Assembly: GCA_036725345.1 (NCBI GenBank) | Contig: DAIMEJ010000002.1 | Coordinates: 62,001-126,000, forward strand | DNA: 64,000 nucleotides | From: JAPLJU01 sp036725345 | GTDB taxonomy: Bacteria; Desulfobacterota; Syntrophia; Syntrophales; UBA2192 | Reading direction: 5' to 3' | Made by a program: the position numbers and the translations under genes | The notes under the pieces: model-generated | What the model was told of the DNA's origin: nothing | What the model saw: only the letters and a program-made list of their open reading frames with translations | The model's database searches: none | Shown: piece after piece, positions 14,982-22,960 of the stretch | How the letters are laid out: each line of letters opens with the position of its first letter | Position numbering within the stretch: position 1 is the stretch's first letter

Positions 14982-15802
14982 TGTCGGGTGCTCAGGAACG
15001 CTTCAATTTTGATCAAAGTCTCGGCGAAAATCTTGCCCGCGGCGGTGTCTTTGCGTTCGTAAACGAAAGGCACCCCCCGGTCTGCAAGCTCCACCAGTTC
15101 GGGCTCGAAAGGGATGCGCCCCAGGAAGGGAACACCGATGTCTAGGGCAGCTTTTTCTCCGCCACCCTTTTTAAACAGCTGAATTTCATTATGGCAATGC
15201 GGACAGATGAGACCGCTCATGTTTTCAATAATGCCGATCACGGGGATTCCCAGTCTTTTGGAGAAGTAAACGCTCTTGCGGGCATCGAGGATGGACATAT
15301 CCTGCGGTGTGGTCACAATGACGGACCCGCTGATATCGGGGATAAGCTGACAGGCGCTCAGCGGCTCATCACCCGTGCCGGGCGGAGAGTCGATGACCAG
15401 ATAATCCAGGGTGCCCCAGTTCACCTCCCCTAGCAGCTGTTTGATGGCCGTGAATTTCAGGGGGCCTCTCCAGATGATCGGGTTATCCGGACCGTAACCC
15501 AGCAGAGCAAGGCTGACGGCCCGGAGATTCGGCAGGACGCGGACCGGCTCCACGCCGAGATCGGAATTGAGGATCCGCTCATTCTCGATGTTGAGCATCT
15601 TGGCCACATTGGGGCCGTGGATATCAATGTCGAGAATGCCGACCTTTTTGTTCTGGATGGCCCATCCGTAGGAAAGATTGACGGCGACGGAGGTTTTGCC
15701 GACGCCCCCTTTACCGCTCATGACAATGATTTTCTTCTGGATTTGCGACATCTTCTGCTGGACTTTTTCATCCTGTGCGACAGCGCGTTGCTGCTCTTCC
15801 AT
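14978..15802 (-). CDS. Mrp/NBP35-type Fe-S cluster carrier ATPase
   Basis: 274 residues from ATG 15802 (AAGGAG six bases upstream; the longer frame to 15844 has none). Deviant Walker A GKGGVGKTSVAVNL, DIDIHGPNVAKML, IDSPPGTGDEPLS and the C-terminal CPHC pair that binds a bridging cluster in Mrp/ApbC dimers are all present. It transfers [4Fe-4S] clusters to target proteins in the cytoplasm. An Mrp/MinD ATPase of this kind is part of the Desulfovibrio orange-protein loci. Confidence 0.9.
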   Translation of the reverse strand: MEEQQRAVAQDEKVQQKMSQIQKKIIVMSGKGGVGKTSVAVNLSYGWAIQNKKVGILDIDIHGPNVAKMLNIENERILNSDLGVEPVRVLPNLRAVSLALLGYGPDNPIIWRGPLKFTAIKQLLGEVNWGTLDYLVIDSPPGTGDEPLSACQLIPDISGSVIVTTPQDMSILDARKSVYFSKRLGIPVIGIIENMSGLICPHCHNEIQLFKKGGGEKAALDIGVPFLGRIPFEPELVELADRGVPFVYERKDTAAGKIFAETLIKIEAFLSTRH

Positions 15803-15849
15803 GACGTCTCCTTGATGGACCCTTTCCTCCCGTGAAGGGTTCATTTGAT

Positions 15850-16725
15850 TTACTTCTTTTTATTTTCCGCCACCATGACCTCTATGCGCCGCCAGATGGA
15901 GGAAATCTCCCGGCCGACGGCATTCGAGGATATTTCCACGAGGGGGCGGGCCCTGACTATCGAACGGCTGACCTCTTCAGAGAAGGGGATTTCCCCGATC
16001 ACCTCAATGTCCCTGTCTTGACACATTTTCTCAATGTCCGCCGTGTTCCACGGGTTGAGGTCGTGCTTGTTGATCACAACCGCTGTTTTGATACGGAAAT
16101 GTCCCGTGAGTTCAGCCGCCCGGGACATGTCGTGAATGCCCGAAAGCGTCGGTTCCGTTATAATCAGGGCCAGGTCCGTGTCCGAGAGGGAGGCGATGAC
16201 GGGACAGCCGATTCCGGGCGGCCCGTCAATTAGCACATAGTCCAGGTTATCCCTCTCGGCGATTTCTTTGGCCACCTGCCGGACCTGGGCCACGAGTTTC
16301 CCCGAATTCTCCTCGGCGATTCCAAGACGCGCGTAAACAAAGGGTCCGTATGCCGTGTTCGAGACGAACCATTCGCCTGAGAGGTTCTCCTCCATCACCA
16401 CGGCTCCGGCTGGACATATTCTGCCGCAGAGTCCGCAGCCCTCGCAGGATATTTTATCGACGACAAAGGCCGGGCTGATGGCGTCAAACCTGCAGAGATC
16501 CACGCACTTCCCGCACTCGACGCATTTCTCGAGATCAATCCTTGCCGTCTTTCCGCTCCGGAACTCGTGACGTTCAATAATGCGCGGGTGCAGCAGCAGA
16601 TGCAGGTCGGCGGCATCGACGTCGCAGTCGACCATGACCTTATTCTTCGCCAGTGCGGCGAAGGACGCGGTAATAACGGTTTTACCCGTGCCCCCTTTGC
16701 CGCTGATAACCACGATCTGCTTCAT
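15850..16725 (-). CDS. MinD-superfamily ATPase with inserted 2x[4Fe-4S] ferredoxin domain (A)
   Basis: 291 residues. Walker A GKGGTGKTVITASF at the N-terminus, an inserted ferredoxin with CVECGKCVDLCRFDA and CEGCGLCGRICPAGA (about residues 67-111), then IDGPPGIGCPVIASL. This is the ORP3/ORP4 type of ATPase seen in Desulfovibrio. Its start lies inside the end of the second copy (44-bp overlap), so both are made from one mRNA, and the pair probably forms a heterodimer. Likely role: ATP-dependent delivery or reduction of a metal cluster for the NifX/ORP proteins. Confidence 0.9.
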   Translation of the reverse strand: MKQIVVISGKGGTGKTVITASFAALAKNKVMVDCDVDAADLHLLLHPRIIERHEFRSGKTARIDLEKCVECGKCVDLCRFDAISPAFVVDKISCEGCGLCGRICPAGAVVMEENLSGEWFVSNTAYGPFVYARLGIAEENSGKLVAQVRQVAKEIAERDNLDYVLIDGPPGIGCPVIASLSDTDLALIITEPTLSGIHDMSRAAELTGHFRIKTAVVINKHDLNPWNTADIEKMCQDRDIEVIGEIPFSEEVSRSIVRARPLVEISSNAVGREISSIWRRIEVMVAENKKK

Positions 16726-17572
16726 AAAGATTCTCTATTCGTGAAAATACTTCCCTGAATCGGGTTTTGTAATCCTTCTTGGAATCGACGATGTTCATTC
16801 CTCTGGAGTAAAGCTCCGCGATTTCCCGGTCGTAGGGAATACGCATGAGGACGGGAATGTTGTTGTCGAAAGCGTACTGTTCCGTTCGATCGTCCCCGAT
16901 ATCGGACCTGTTGATGATCAGACCGCAGGGAATGCCGACCGTTTTGAGCATTTCGACGGCGAGTTTCAAGTCGTGGAGCCCGAAGGGCGTCGGCTCCGTC
17001 ACCAGAATGCAGAAGTCGGCCCCCTTGACCGCTTCGATGACGGGGCAGGATGTCCCGGGCGGCGCGTCGATAATGACAATCCGGCCCGGGTCGATGAGTT
17101 TCTTGACCTGGCGGATGAGCGGGGGGGCCATCGCCTCGCCGATGTTGAGCTTGCCCTGGGTGAATGCTAAAGTACCGGCCCAGCCTGATTCGATGACACC
17201 GATCTCCCGTTCGATTTCGCGGATGGCAGCCTGAGGGCAGAGAATGTAGCAGGCCCCGCAACTGTGACACAGGTTCGGAAAAACAAGAACCGAACCCTTG
17301 CTGGCACCCTCGGGAGCCGGGAGCACGACGATGCTGTTGAAAGCGCAAACCTTCTGGCACAACCCGCAATCATTGCATCGTTCCTCGATGACTTCCGGGA
17401 TAGGGGTGCAGGCGGATTTCCTGAAGGATATTTCCGGCTTCAGAAAGAGGTGCGCGTTCGGCTCCTCCACATCACAGTCGATGAGCTGGACATTCGCCAG
17501 GGAAAGGGCCAGGTTCACCGCCACCGTCGTTTTACCCGTGCCCCCTTTACCGCTCGCCACCGCAATGATCAT
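16682..17572 (-). CDS. MinD-superfamily ATPase with inserted 2x[4Fe-4S] ferredoxin domain (B)
   Basis: 296 residues from ATG 17572 (GGGAG upstream; the longer frame to 17605 overlaps the preceding gene). GKGGTGKTTVAVNLALSL, ferredoxin motifs CNDCGLCQKVCAFNS and CHSCGACYILCPQAA, IDAPPGTSCPVIEAV. It is a paralogue of the downstream copy and overlaps it by 44 bp. The two have diverged in the ferredoxin linker, as usual for the paired MinD genes of ORP-type loci. Confidence 0.9.
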   Translation of the reverse strand: MIIAVASGKGGTGKTTVAVNLALSLANVQLIDCDVEEPNAHLFLKPEISFRKSACTPIPEVIEERCNDCGLCQKVCAFNSIVVLPAPEGASKGSVLVFPNLCHSCGACYILCPQAAIREIEREIGVIESGWAGTLAFTQGKLNIGEAMAPPLIRQVKKLIDPGRIVIIDAPPGTSCPVIEAVKGADFCILVTEPTPFGLHDLKLAVEMLKTVGIPCGLIINRSDIGDDRTEQYAFDNNIPVLMRIPYDREIAELYSRGMNIVDSKKDYKTRFREVFSRIENLYEADRGYQRQRGHG

Positions 17573-17577
17573 CGGGT

Positions 17578-17841
17578 TTACTCCCGGACCATCCCGGTCC
17601 CGCATTCAGGGCAGTTCTGGGTATAGCAGGGGATACCGGCCTGATGGGGCGTCTTCTTACCGCAATTCGGGCAGATGCAATTTCCGGCGGGTCCGGCACC
17701 CGGACGGTTTCCTCCCATCCTGCCGCCGCCTCGTCCTGCGCCGCCTCCCTGCCCGCGACCTCCGCCGCCGCCTCGTCCTGCACCGCCTCCCTGTCCGCGG
17801 CCTCCGCCGGGCGGGCCTGTTCCGTCTCTCAAAGGCAGCAT
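17578..17841 (-). CDS. Gly/Arg-rich zinc-ribbon small protein
   Basis: 87 residues; AGGAGG precedes ATG 17841. Residues 10-52 are a Gly/Arg/Gln low-complexity segment in which GRGQGGGAGRGGG occurs twice in tandem, a DNA-level duplication. The C-terminus has two CxxC pairs (CICPNCGKKTPH and CPECGTGM) forming a zinc or Fe-S ribbon. Similar short proteins accompany NifX and DUF5320 genes in anaerobes; function is unknown. The tandem duplication may vary between strains. Confidence 0.7.
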   Translation of the reverse strand: MLPLRDGTGPPGGGRGQGGGAGRGGGGGRGQGGGAGRGGGRMGGNRPGAGPAGNCICPNCGKKTPHQAGIPCYTQNCPECGTGMVRE

Positions 17842-17849
17842 AGAACCTC

Positions 17850-18101
17850 CTAATCGTGTTTCTTAAAGACTTCGTCCTGAACGGGATCGTTTTTTCGAAG
17901 CCACTCGATGAGCATGGCCGTGTGTTCCTTTTCCTCGTTCATGTTGTGCACAAGAATTTTCCTCAGGGATTTATCCGTCGTCGCGTCAATCCTCTCCTGG
18001 TAGTAATCGATGGCTTCCAACTCCTCACGGAGGGATTTTCGCGCCCGTTCCAATTCCAGATGTTTTGGTTCGATTTTTTCCAGGGGCTCGTAAAACGGCA
18101 T
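17850..18101 (-). CDS. encapsulated-ferritin-like (EncFtn) diiron protein without a cargo tail
   Basis: 83 residues beginning MPFYEPLEKI. The stretch EELEAIDYYQERIDATTDKS and HNMNEEKEHTAMLIEWLRKN matches closely the encapsulated ferritin of Rhodospirillum, including the ferroxidase set E27, E57 and H60 (E-x29-E-x2-H). In encapsulin systems a C-terminal targeting peptide follows; here the protein stops about ten residues after WLRKND, with no targeting-like tail and no encapsulin gene in the window. It may store or oxidise iron as an open decamer, or be loaded by a distant shell. It lies between NifX/ORP genes under a Fur box. Confidence 0.82.
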   Translation of the reverse strand: MPFYEPLEKIEPKHLELERARKSLREELEAIDYYQERIDATTDKSLRKILVHNMNEEKEHTAMLIEWLRKNDPVQDEVFKKHD

Positions 18102-18112
18102 GTGTTTTCTCC

Positions 18113-18487
18113 TTATCTTTTTCCTCCCATACCCGCTTTGGAACCCACACTCGGACCACCGGCCTTTGCAAGCCGGTTGTTCTTGTAATCCTCCAGGGCC
18201 TGCCGAACGGTTCCACCGGCACCGGTGAAGATGCTGATACCGGCGGCCTGCAGTGTCTGGTAGGCATTGGGTCCCACATTGCCGGTGATCACGGCTTTCG
18301 CGCCTTTTGACGCGACGACCTGACCGGCCTGGATCCCGGCGCCCCCGGAGGCATCGAGACCGGGGTTCCCGACGGATTCGAAATCCAGGGTCTCCGGGTC
18401 CACAATGATGAAATACATGCATCGGCCGAATCTGGGATCCACCCTGGAATCGAGGTCCTTGCCTTCCGCTGTTACACACACTTTCAT
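18113..18487 (-). CDS. orange-protein (ORP)-like NifX-family protein
   Basis: 124 residues, GGAGG upstream of ATG 18487. MKVCVTAEGKDLDSRVDPRF with GRCMYFIIVD, then AKAVITGNVGPNAYQTLQAA and IFTGAGGTVRQALEDY are typical of the ORP/NifX fold. In Desulfovibrio ORP carries a Mo-Cu sulfide cluster. The C-terminus ends in a Gly/Lys tail. Its start overlaps the stop of the second NifX-family gene (ATGA at 18484-18487). Presumed client of the MinD-ferredoxin ATPases downstream. Confidence 0.85.
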   Translation of the reverse strand: MKVCVTAEGKDLDSRVDPRFGRCMYFIIVDPETLDFESVGNPGLDASGGAGIQAGQVVASKGAKAVITGNVGPNAYQTLQAAGISIFTGAGGTVRQALEDYKNNRLAKAGGPSVGSKAGMGGKR

Positions 18488-18903
18488 TCCTTCACCTCCC
18501 CGCTGTCATGGTGATGACCCTCTTCGCCTGCGTGATCACAGATGGATTTTTCCATTCCGTATCCTTTTCCGGCCCCGGGCTTGCAGAGGCTTTCGCCGCC
18601 CCGGAGGGTTCCCTTGAGAAGCTGATCGAGCACGTTATCGATTTTTCCGCTGACACCCACGATCGCCTGCATCCCCAGTTCTTCGAAGAACCCGGAGGCT
18701 CTCGGCCCCATGCCGCCGGCCAGGATACAACTCACGCCTCTTTCATGGAGGAATCGCGGGATGAAGCCCGGTTGATGACCGGGGTTCGCGATGGTCTGCG
18801 TGTCCCTGATTCGGCCGTTTTCGATCTCGACAATCGTAAAGGCCGGACATCTCCCGAAATGGGCTGACACAAATTCCCCATCCGTCGATATTGCAATTTT
18901 CAT
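18484..18903 (-). CDS. NifX/ORP-family protein with His-rich tail
   Basis: 139 residues. MKIAISTDGEFVSAHFGRCP and VSCILAGGMGPRASGFFEEL follow the NifX family; the C-terminal extension CDHAGEEGHHHDSGEVKE adds a Cys/His metal-binding tail not seen in its partner at 18113. The two overlap by four bases and may form a heterodimer. Likely cluster carrier or storage protein in the cytoplasm. Confidence 0.85.
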   Translation of the reverse strand: MKIAISTDGEFVSAHFGRCPAFTIVEIENGRIRDTQTIANPGHQPGFIPRFLHERGVSCILAGGMGPRASGFFEELGMQAIVGVSGKIDNVLDQLLKGTLRGGESLCKPGAGKGYGMEKSICDHAGEEGHHHDSGEVKE

Positions 18904-18970
18904 AATCGTCCCCTTTTAACAGACAGGACGGGAAGGGGGATCATCCCCCCGCCCATCCGCGCCTTGCTCG

Positions 18971-19354
18971 CTACTTTTTTTCTTCCTTCTCCAGAGAGGC
19001 GATTCTCTTCTCGATCTCTTCAATCTCTTTCCTGAGAAATCCAGCCTCTTCATGAAGGACATCGATTTCTTCCTTCGCGGACATCTCGGGACCGTAGGCA
19101 CCGTAGGCCGGCCCTGCGTAAGGCCCCGGGCCGAAACCGCCCCTCGCCCACCCGGGAAGGCCGGTGGCGTAATACCAGTGCCTCCACCCCCGGCCGCCGC
19201 CTCCGCCGCGGCCGAAGAAACCGAAACCACGGCCTCTGCCCCATCCACGTGCCGGGTTCATGTAACCCGGCGCGGAGTAACCGGCGCAGAAACCTGCCGC
19301 TCTTCCTGTCATGGGTCCCAACCCTGCGGGACCAGTTCTATCTCCTCTGGGCAT
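18971..19354 (-). CDS. DUF5320-type Gly/aromatic-rich protein with C-terminal coiled coil
   Basis: 127 residues from ATG 19354 (AGGAGG eight bases upstream; the longer frame to 19432 lacks a site). MPRGDRTGPAGLGPMTGRAA and CAGYSAPGYMNP are the DUF5320 signature; a Gly/Trp/Phe-rich middle leads to a coiled coil (EEIDVLHEEAGFLRKEIEEI, then EKRIASLEKEEKK). Such proteins are regularly found with NifX and MinD-type genes in anaerobes, but no function is established. Confidence 0.78.
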   Translation of the reverse strand: MPRGDRTGPAGLGPMTGRAAGFCAGYSAPGYMNPARGWGRGRGFGFFGRGGGGGRGWRHWYYATGLPGWARGGFGPGPYAGPAYGAYGPEMSAKEEIDVLHEEAGFLRKEIEEIEKRIASLEKEEKK

Positions 19355-19453
19355 TTGATTCACCTCCTGATGATTTTCGCGATTTTTTATGCTGCAGATT
19401 ACAAAGCCCGTTTCCCCTGCATCGGGGGACATCTCTTTTCGAGAGGCTCGCCC

Positions 19454-19807
19454 TCATCGATCGCCCGCCCGAAAATATTCAATGAGGCGGGACGGTGTCT
19501 CCACGTCGACAATTTCACCTTCATTTTTCTGGACAATCGGTTTTTTAAGCCCCTGTCTATTCTCCCGTTCCAGCAGATCGCGCTCGTCAAAGGAGAGGCT
19601 TGGTCTAGACATACCGCCGCGTAGTGCCTTGTAGGCCCCCCAGATTGACAGTGCCTCCCGGACCAACGAAAATAGATCAGATAATCTGACACCCGCCCTG
19701 CCCGACAGTCCTGCGCCCCTGCCGCCGCTGCCCCATCGGCATACACCCCTTCCTCTTCCAGACCGGCGACCCTTTCCCCTCGGACCTGTCCCATCAAAAT
19801 TCGGCAT
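19454..19807 (-). CDS. DUF5320-like MPNFDGTGP protein
   Basis: 117 residues. MPNFDGTGPRGKGRRSGRGR is the DUF5320-like opening; a Gly/Arg-rich segment is followed by an amphipathic part (LSDLFSLVREALSIWGAYKA) and a charged C-terminus. It is the first gene of the array and lies directly behind the Fur-box palindrome at 19835. Function unknown; probably related to the gene at 18971. Confidence 0.7.
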   Translation of the reverse strand: MPNFDGTGPRGKGRRSGRGRGVCRWGSGGRGAGLSGRAGVRLSDLFSLVREALSIWGAYKALRGGMSRPSLSFDERDLLERENRQGLKKPIVQKNEGEIVDVETPSRLIEYFRAGDR

Positions 19808-19834
19808 ATTTCACATCCCCATGTTCTTTAGTTA

Positions 19835-19857
19835 TTAATGAAAATCATTTTCATTAA
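19835..19857 (-). promoter_or_regulatory. Fur-box palindrome ahead of the NifX/ORP array
   Basis: TTAATGAAAAT-C-ATTTTCATTAA, a perfect 11+1+11 palindrome that fits the Fur box (GATAATGATAATCATTATC) at most positions. It lies 28 bp upstream of the first gene and just after fur, so iron-bound Fur would repress the array. Confidence 0.75.
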
Positions 19858-19883
19858 ATGACCAAAAAAATTTGCCGTACGCA

Positions 19884-20351
19884 CTACGTCTCGCAATTCT
19901 GGCAGAGCCCGTAGAACTGGATGAGATGATTTTTTATTTTGAATTTGTGTTTCCGTGAAAGAGTCGCTTCCGTCTTTCTGAGAAGGGCGAGTTCCTCGTC
20001 CACGAAATCCGTGTATTCAATAATTTTCCCGCACTTTGTGCACACCAGATGATGATGATGGGCTTTTCCCTTGATCTCATCTGCCAGTTCGTACCTGGCC
20101 CTGCCGTCACCAAAATCGAATTTGTAGACGAGCCCGAGAGAAACAAGCGTATCCAGTGTCCGGTAAACCGATGTCAGTCCAATCGCGGGGTAGGTCCTGT
20201 GGACCCGCATGTAAATCTCCTCCACACTCAGGTGTTCGTCGGCCCTGGAGAGAATGTCGAGAATCGCTTCCCGGCCCATGGTCATCCGGTAGCCGAATCC
20301 CCTCATTTTCCCGTGGCACCACTGATATCTTCTTCGAAATTCATGCTTCAT
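19884..20351 (-). CDS. fur: Fur-family metal-responsive regulator
   Basis: 155 residues from ATG 20351. Winged-helix segment LSVEEIYMRVHRTYPAIGLT with SVYRTLDTLVSLGLV, the sensory run HHHHLVCTKCG, and a second CxxC at the end (GLCQNCET) give the full Fur/PerR/Zur layout with a structural zinc site. Which metal or signal it senses cannot be fixed from sequence; palindromes at 20358 and 19835 resemble Fur boxes rather than PerR or Zur boxes. It likely regulates itself and the adjacent array. Confidence 0.88.
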   Translation of the reverse strand: MKHEFRRRYQWCHGKMRGFGYRMTMGREAILDILSRADEHLSVEEIYMRVHRTYPAIGLTSVYRTLDTLVSLGLVYKFDFGDGRARYELADEIKGKAHHHHLVCTKCGKIIEYTDFVDEELALLRKTEATLSRKHKFKIKNHLIQFYGLCQNCET

Positions 20352-20357
20352 AGGATG

Positions 20358-20384
20358 TGCAAATGACAATCATTTTCGTTTGCA
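20358..20384 (-). promoter_or_regulatory. Fur-box-like palindrome at the fur start
   Basis: TGCAAATGACAAT-C-ATTTTCGTTTGCA, symmetric at 11 of 13 pairs, seven bases before the fur ATG. Its core AATGACAATCATTTTCGTT resembles a Fur box, suggesting autoregulation. No Shine-Dalgarno is visible between it and the ATG. Confidence 0.65.
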
Positions 20385-20748
20385 TGATAACGTAATGCAT
20401 TCTGCCTGTCAAGGTTTTTTATGCATTTCTCCCAAGGATATATTCATTCACCGCACAAAAATTCATAAAAAAAGGGCTCCCAGCAGGTTGTTCCCTACAG
20501 GCACCCTTTCCCAACTGAATCTTTTAATGTCGAAGGGTTAAAGAAAACTTAAAATGAATTGATACGCTTCGACCCAGCGATTTCGATTAGTGCCGAGCCC
20601 CCTTGGCACCGATCTGCTTATCTTTCCAAAATTTCTCGTCTTTTTCTTCCATGCTCTTTGAACGAACCTTTTTCCCATCACCCGCAAGGCCGGATAGACC
20701 TGAACATCAAATTATCCTGTTATTCTGCCTGTGACTGACGCCCGGAGT
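20385..20748. other. 364-bp gap without a convincing gene
   Basis: AT-rich near fur (it should hold the fur promoter), then mixed sequence. A 21-codon frame on the minus strand (MEEKDEKFWKDKQIGAKGAR and one more residue) has no ribosome site. GTGCC/GGCAC around 20592-20613 makes a weak stem without a T-run. Confidence 0.6.
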
Positions 20749-20943
20749 TCACTCCTTCTTGCTCACTTTCACCATGATACTCCGGCAGCACTCGGCGTTT
20801 TTGATGATGAACGCCTCCGGCCGCTCGGTCACCTGGTATTGACCGTTGGCCTCGATGATCAGATCGTCCTTCTTCAAACCGTCTTTTTTATCGACAATCA
20901 TGAACCGCCCGATGGGAATACCCGCTTCTTTGATTAACGCCAT
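20749..20943 (-). CDS. small protein of unknown function
   Basis: 64 residues from ATG 20943, with GGAGGTGGAGAC directly upstream. MALIKEAGIPIGRFMIVDKK then LIIEANGQYQVTERPEAFI and NAECCRSIMVKVSKKE suggest a small beta-rich fold with an adjacent Cys pair. Not recognised. It lies downstream of the DUF2284 gene in the same direction. Confidence 0.6.
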   Translation of the reverse strand: MALIKEAGIPIGRFMIVDKKDGLKKDDLIIEANGQYQVTERPEAFIIKNAECCRSIMVKVSKKE

Positions 20944-21037
20944 GTCTCCACCTCCCAATATCGTTTATCTCGTTTATTTCGTTTTTTTCGCTCTTTTCGT
21001 TCTTTTGAACCTGAAGGGCGTTACCTTGAGTCTGCTC

Positions 21038-21667
21038 CTAAATCAGAATCAGGCCGGTCCAGGTCACCCGGTCGCATACCGGGAGTCCCGCGACGGGAAG
21101 ACCCGCATTCTCGAGTGTAGAAAAAACATCGATCCCCATGGCCTCCATGGAGGGTCTCGCCTTGAAGGGAAACCTGCACTTTATCTCCCCTTGAGCGGCC
21201 ACGCACTCTTCGCACAGCCTGCAGCAACCACCGATGAGCCCGGTGGCAAAATGAAGCCCCCCCTCAAAAGCGAGCTTCTCACCCATGTTGACAAGTCCGT
21301 GGAGTTTCTTCGCCGGGGCGAATACATCCTCCGATAATTTACCGCCCGATGGCTCCGGAATCGAGGCCGTGACCTGGATGAGGACAGCCCGGGAAAAGCG
21401 CTCGAGAGCCCTGCGGAAATCCTCGACAGAGGGGAGATTCGGCGGACACATCAGATTGCGCCCGTAAGTGTCGCAGAGCGGAATCTGGCATTTCAGTCGC
21501 ACCCGCTCGTCAACGACGATGCTTTTTGCGGGGATCAGGCGTACCTCCGAAGCGCCCTGCGCCTTCAGGACGCTGAAGATCCTCTCCAGGAGTTTTTTTT
21601 GACTTCCGTCCCCGATAGTCCCCCGCCTCGTTGTTTTTGTTTTTCCCTTTGTTCCGATCTTAGCCAC
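21038..21667 (-). CDS. DUF2284 predicted metal-binding protein
   Basis: 209 residues, GTG start at 21667 overlapping the peptidase stop by eight bases with GGAG just upstream. CQIPLCDTYGRNLMCPPNLP and the later CCRLCEECVAAQGEIKC give the multi-Cys pattern of DUF2284/COG5423 proteins, probably binding Fe-S clusters. An N-terminal basic tail (KGKTKTTRRGT) precedes the domain. Translational coupling to the M24 peptidase suggests co-expression only. Confidence 0.8.
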   Translation of the reverse strand: MAKIGTKGKTKTTRRGTIGDGSQKKLLERIFSVLKAQGASEVRLIPAKSIVVDERVRLKCQIPLCDTYGRNLMCPPNLPSVEDFRRALERFSRAVLIQVTASIPEPSGGKLSEDVFAPAKKLHGLVNMGEKLAFEGGLHFATGLIGGCCRLCEECVAAQGEIKCRFPFKARPSMEAMGIDVFSTLENAGLPVAGLPVCDRVTWTGLILI

Positions 21668-22850
21668 GAATCTCCACCACGTAGCTGCTCTTCGTCAGCT
21701 TCTCGACACCTTTTTCCGTCATGACATAGGAATCCTCAACCCCCACAATACCCTCACCGGGGAATGTGAACTTGGGCTCCAGGGCGAAGGCGATTCCGGG
21801 CTCGATATTTCCCTTCCCGTTTTTTGAAAAAATGGGTGTTTCATCGAGTTCGATACCGATACCGTGACCGCAGAAGCCGGCTTTTTCGTTTCCGTATCCC
21901 ATGAAATGATCCGCTAACCCGTTTCTGCCGGCAATCCTTTCTGCTTCCGTATAAATATCCGCGGTCGGAATCCCCGGCCGCATCAGGTCTTCGAGCGCTT
22001 CAAGAATTTCAACAGACACCCGGAAGGCACGAGAGTGCTTTTCCGTTAGTTTCCCCAGGCACAGGGTCCGTGTGATGTCGGCATTATAGCCCCGGAGGGT
22101 CGCGGCCATGTCTACAATGACGGGGTCGCCCTGACGGATGATTCTGAACCCCGCACCTGCCGGAAGCGCGAGACTGGTGCCCCGTCCACCCTCCGTGGTG
22201 TCGACAAAAGCCGGTTCCGCCGCATCGGGCCCTGATACGACAGGCCCCCAGTACATCTCGGCATTGAAGGCCCGCAGACGGACGAGGCCGGGGTGACCCT
22301 TCACCCGCGCCGCCGCTTCTATCCCGGCAGCGAGTTCAACCTCCGTCATACCCTCGCGCAGCGTCTTTCTTGCCGTAGCCACCATGGTGTCGGCAAGCCT
22401 CGCCGCATCACGGATGATAGCGATTTCATAGTCCGACTTGACCGCTCGAATGGCCTGGACAGCCGGCGAAATGTCGACGACGCCTGCCGGCTTGAGGGCG
22501 GCTTCGAGCCGCATGTAGTGGCTTACGGGCAGGACGTCGAGCTCCATGCCGAGCCGCTTCGGCGACCCGTATCCGTGATCTGAAAGCAGGGCGGCAAGGT
22601 CCTTCGGGCTGCGCGCGGGCAGAACCCTCTCCAGCGCCGTCTCGTCGATGACGCGGTTGATATTCTTTCGCACGAGAAGAAGGGGATTCCCGGAAACCGG
22701 GATGTACAGCCAGCCCTGGGGGACCGTACCGGTGAAGTAATACAGGTCGGCGTTCTGTGTTATGAGGGCACCGTCGATCCCCTGCGAGACCATGTATGTC
22801 TGCATCGCCTCGATTCGCCGGTTCAGTTCTTCCCTAGGCGTTTTTTCCAT
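21660..22850 (-). CDS. M24-family (Xaa-Pro aminopeptidase/creatinase-like) metallopeptidase
   Basis: 396 residues. A creatinase-like N-terminal domain precedes the pita-bread fold with metal ligands in VIVDMAATLRGYNADITRT, GFCGHGIGIELDETP, FALEPKFTFPGEG and GVEDSYVMTEKG. It cleaves peptides N-terminal to proline or related small amides in the cytoplasm. ATG 22850 is preferred over TTG 22856. A close paralogue lies at 53999-55174. Confidence 0.88.
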   Translation of the reverse strand: MEKTPREELNRRIEAMQTYMVSQGIDGALITQNADLYYFTGTVPQGWLYIPVSGNPLLLVRKNINRVIDETALERVLPARSPKDLAALLSDHGYGSPKRLGMELDVLPVSHYMRLEAALKPAGVVDISPAVQAIRAVKSDYEIAIIRDAARLADTMVATARKTLREGMTEVELAAGIEAAARVKGHPGLVRLRAFNAEMYWGPVVSGPDAAEPAFVDTTEGGRGTSLALPAGAGFRIIRQGDPVIVDMAATLRGYNADITRTLCLGKLTEKHSRAFRVSVEILEALEDLMRPGIPTADIYTEAERIAGRNGLADHFMGYGNEKAGFCGHGIGIELDETPIFSKNGKGNIEPGIAFALEPKFTFPGEGIVGVEDSYVMTEKGVEKLTKSSYVVEIRG

Positions 22851-22960
22851 TTCCAACGATCCCCAAAAACCGGGGTTCTGGAACCGGGTTCCGGGTTCAG
22901 AGAGGAATAAGCTATGTTGTGTCTTTCCTGTACCCTAACCCCTGTATCCGATCCCCTGAA

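Noticed and set aside
20590..20700. 21-codon minus-strand frame MEEKDEKFWKDKQIGAKGAR
   Set aside because: No ribosome site and no resemblance to a family.
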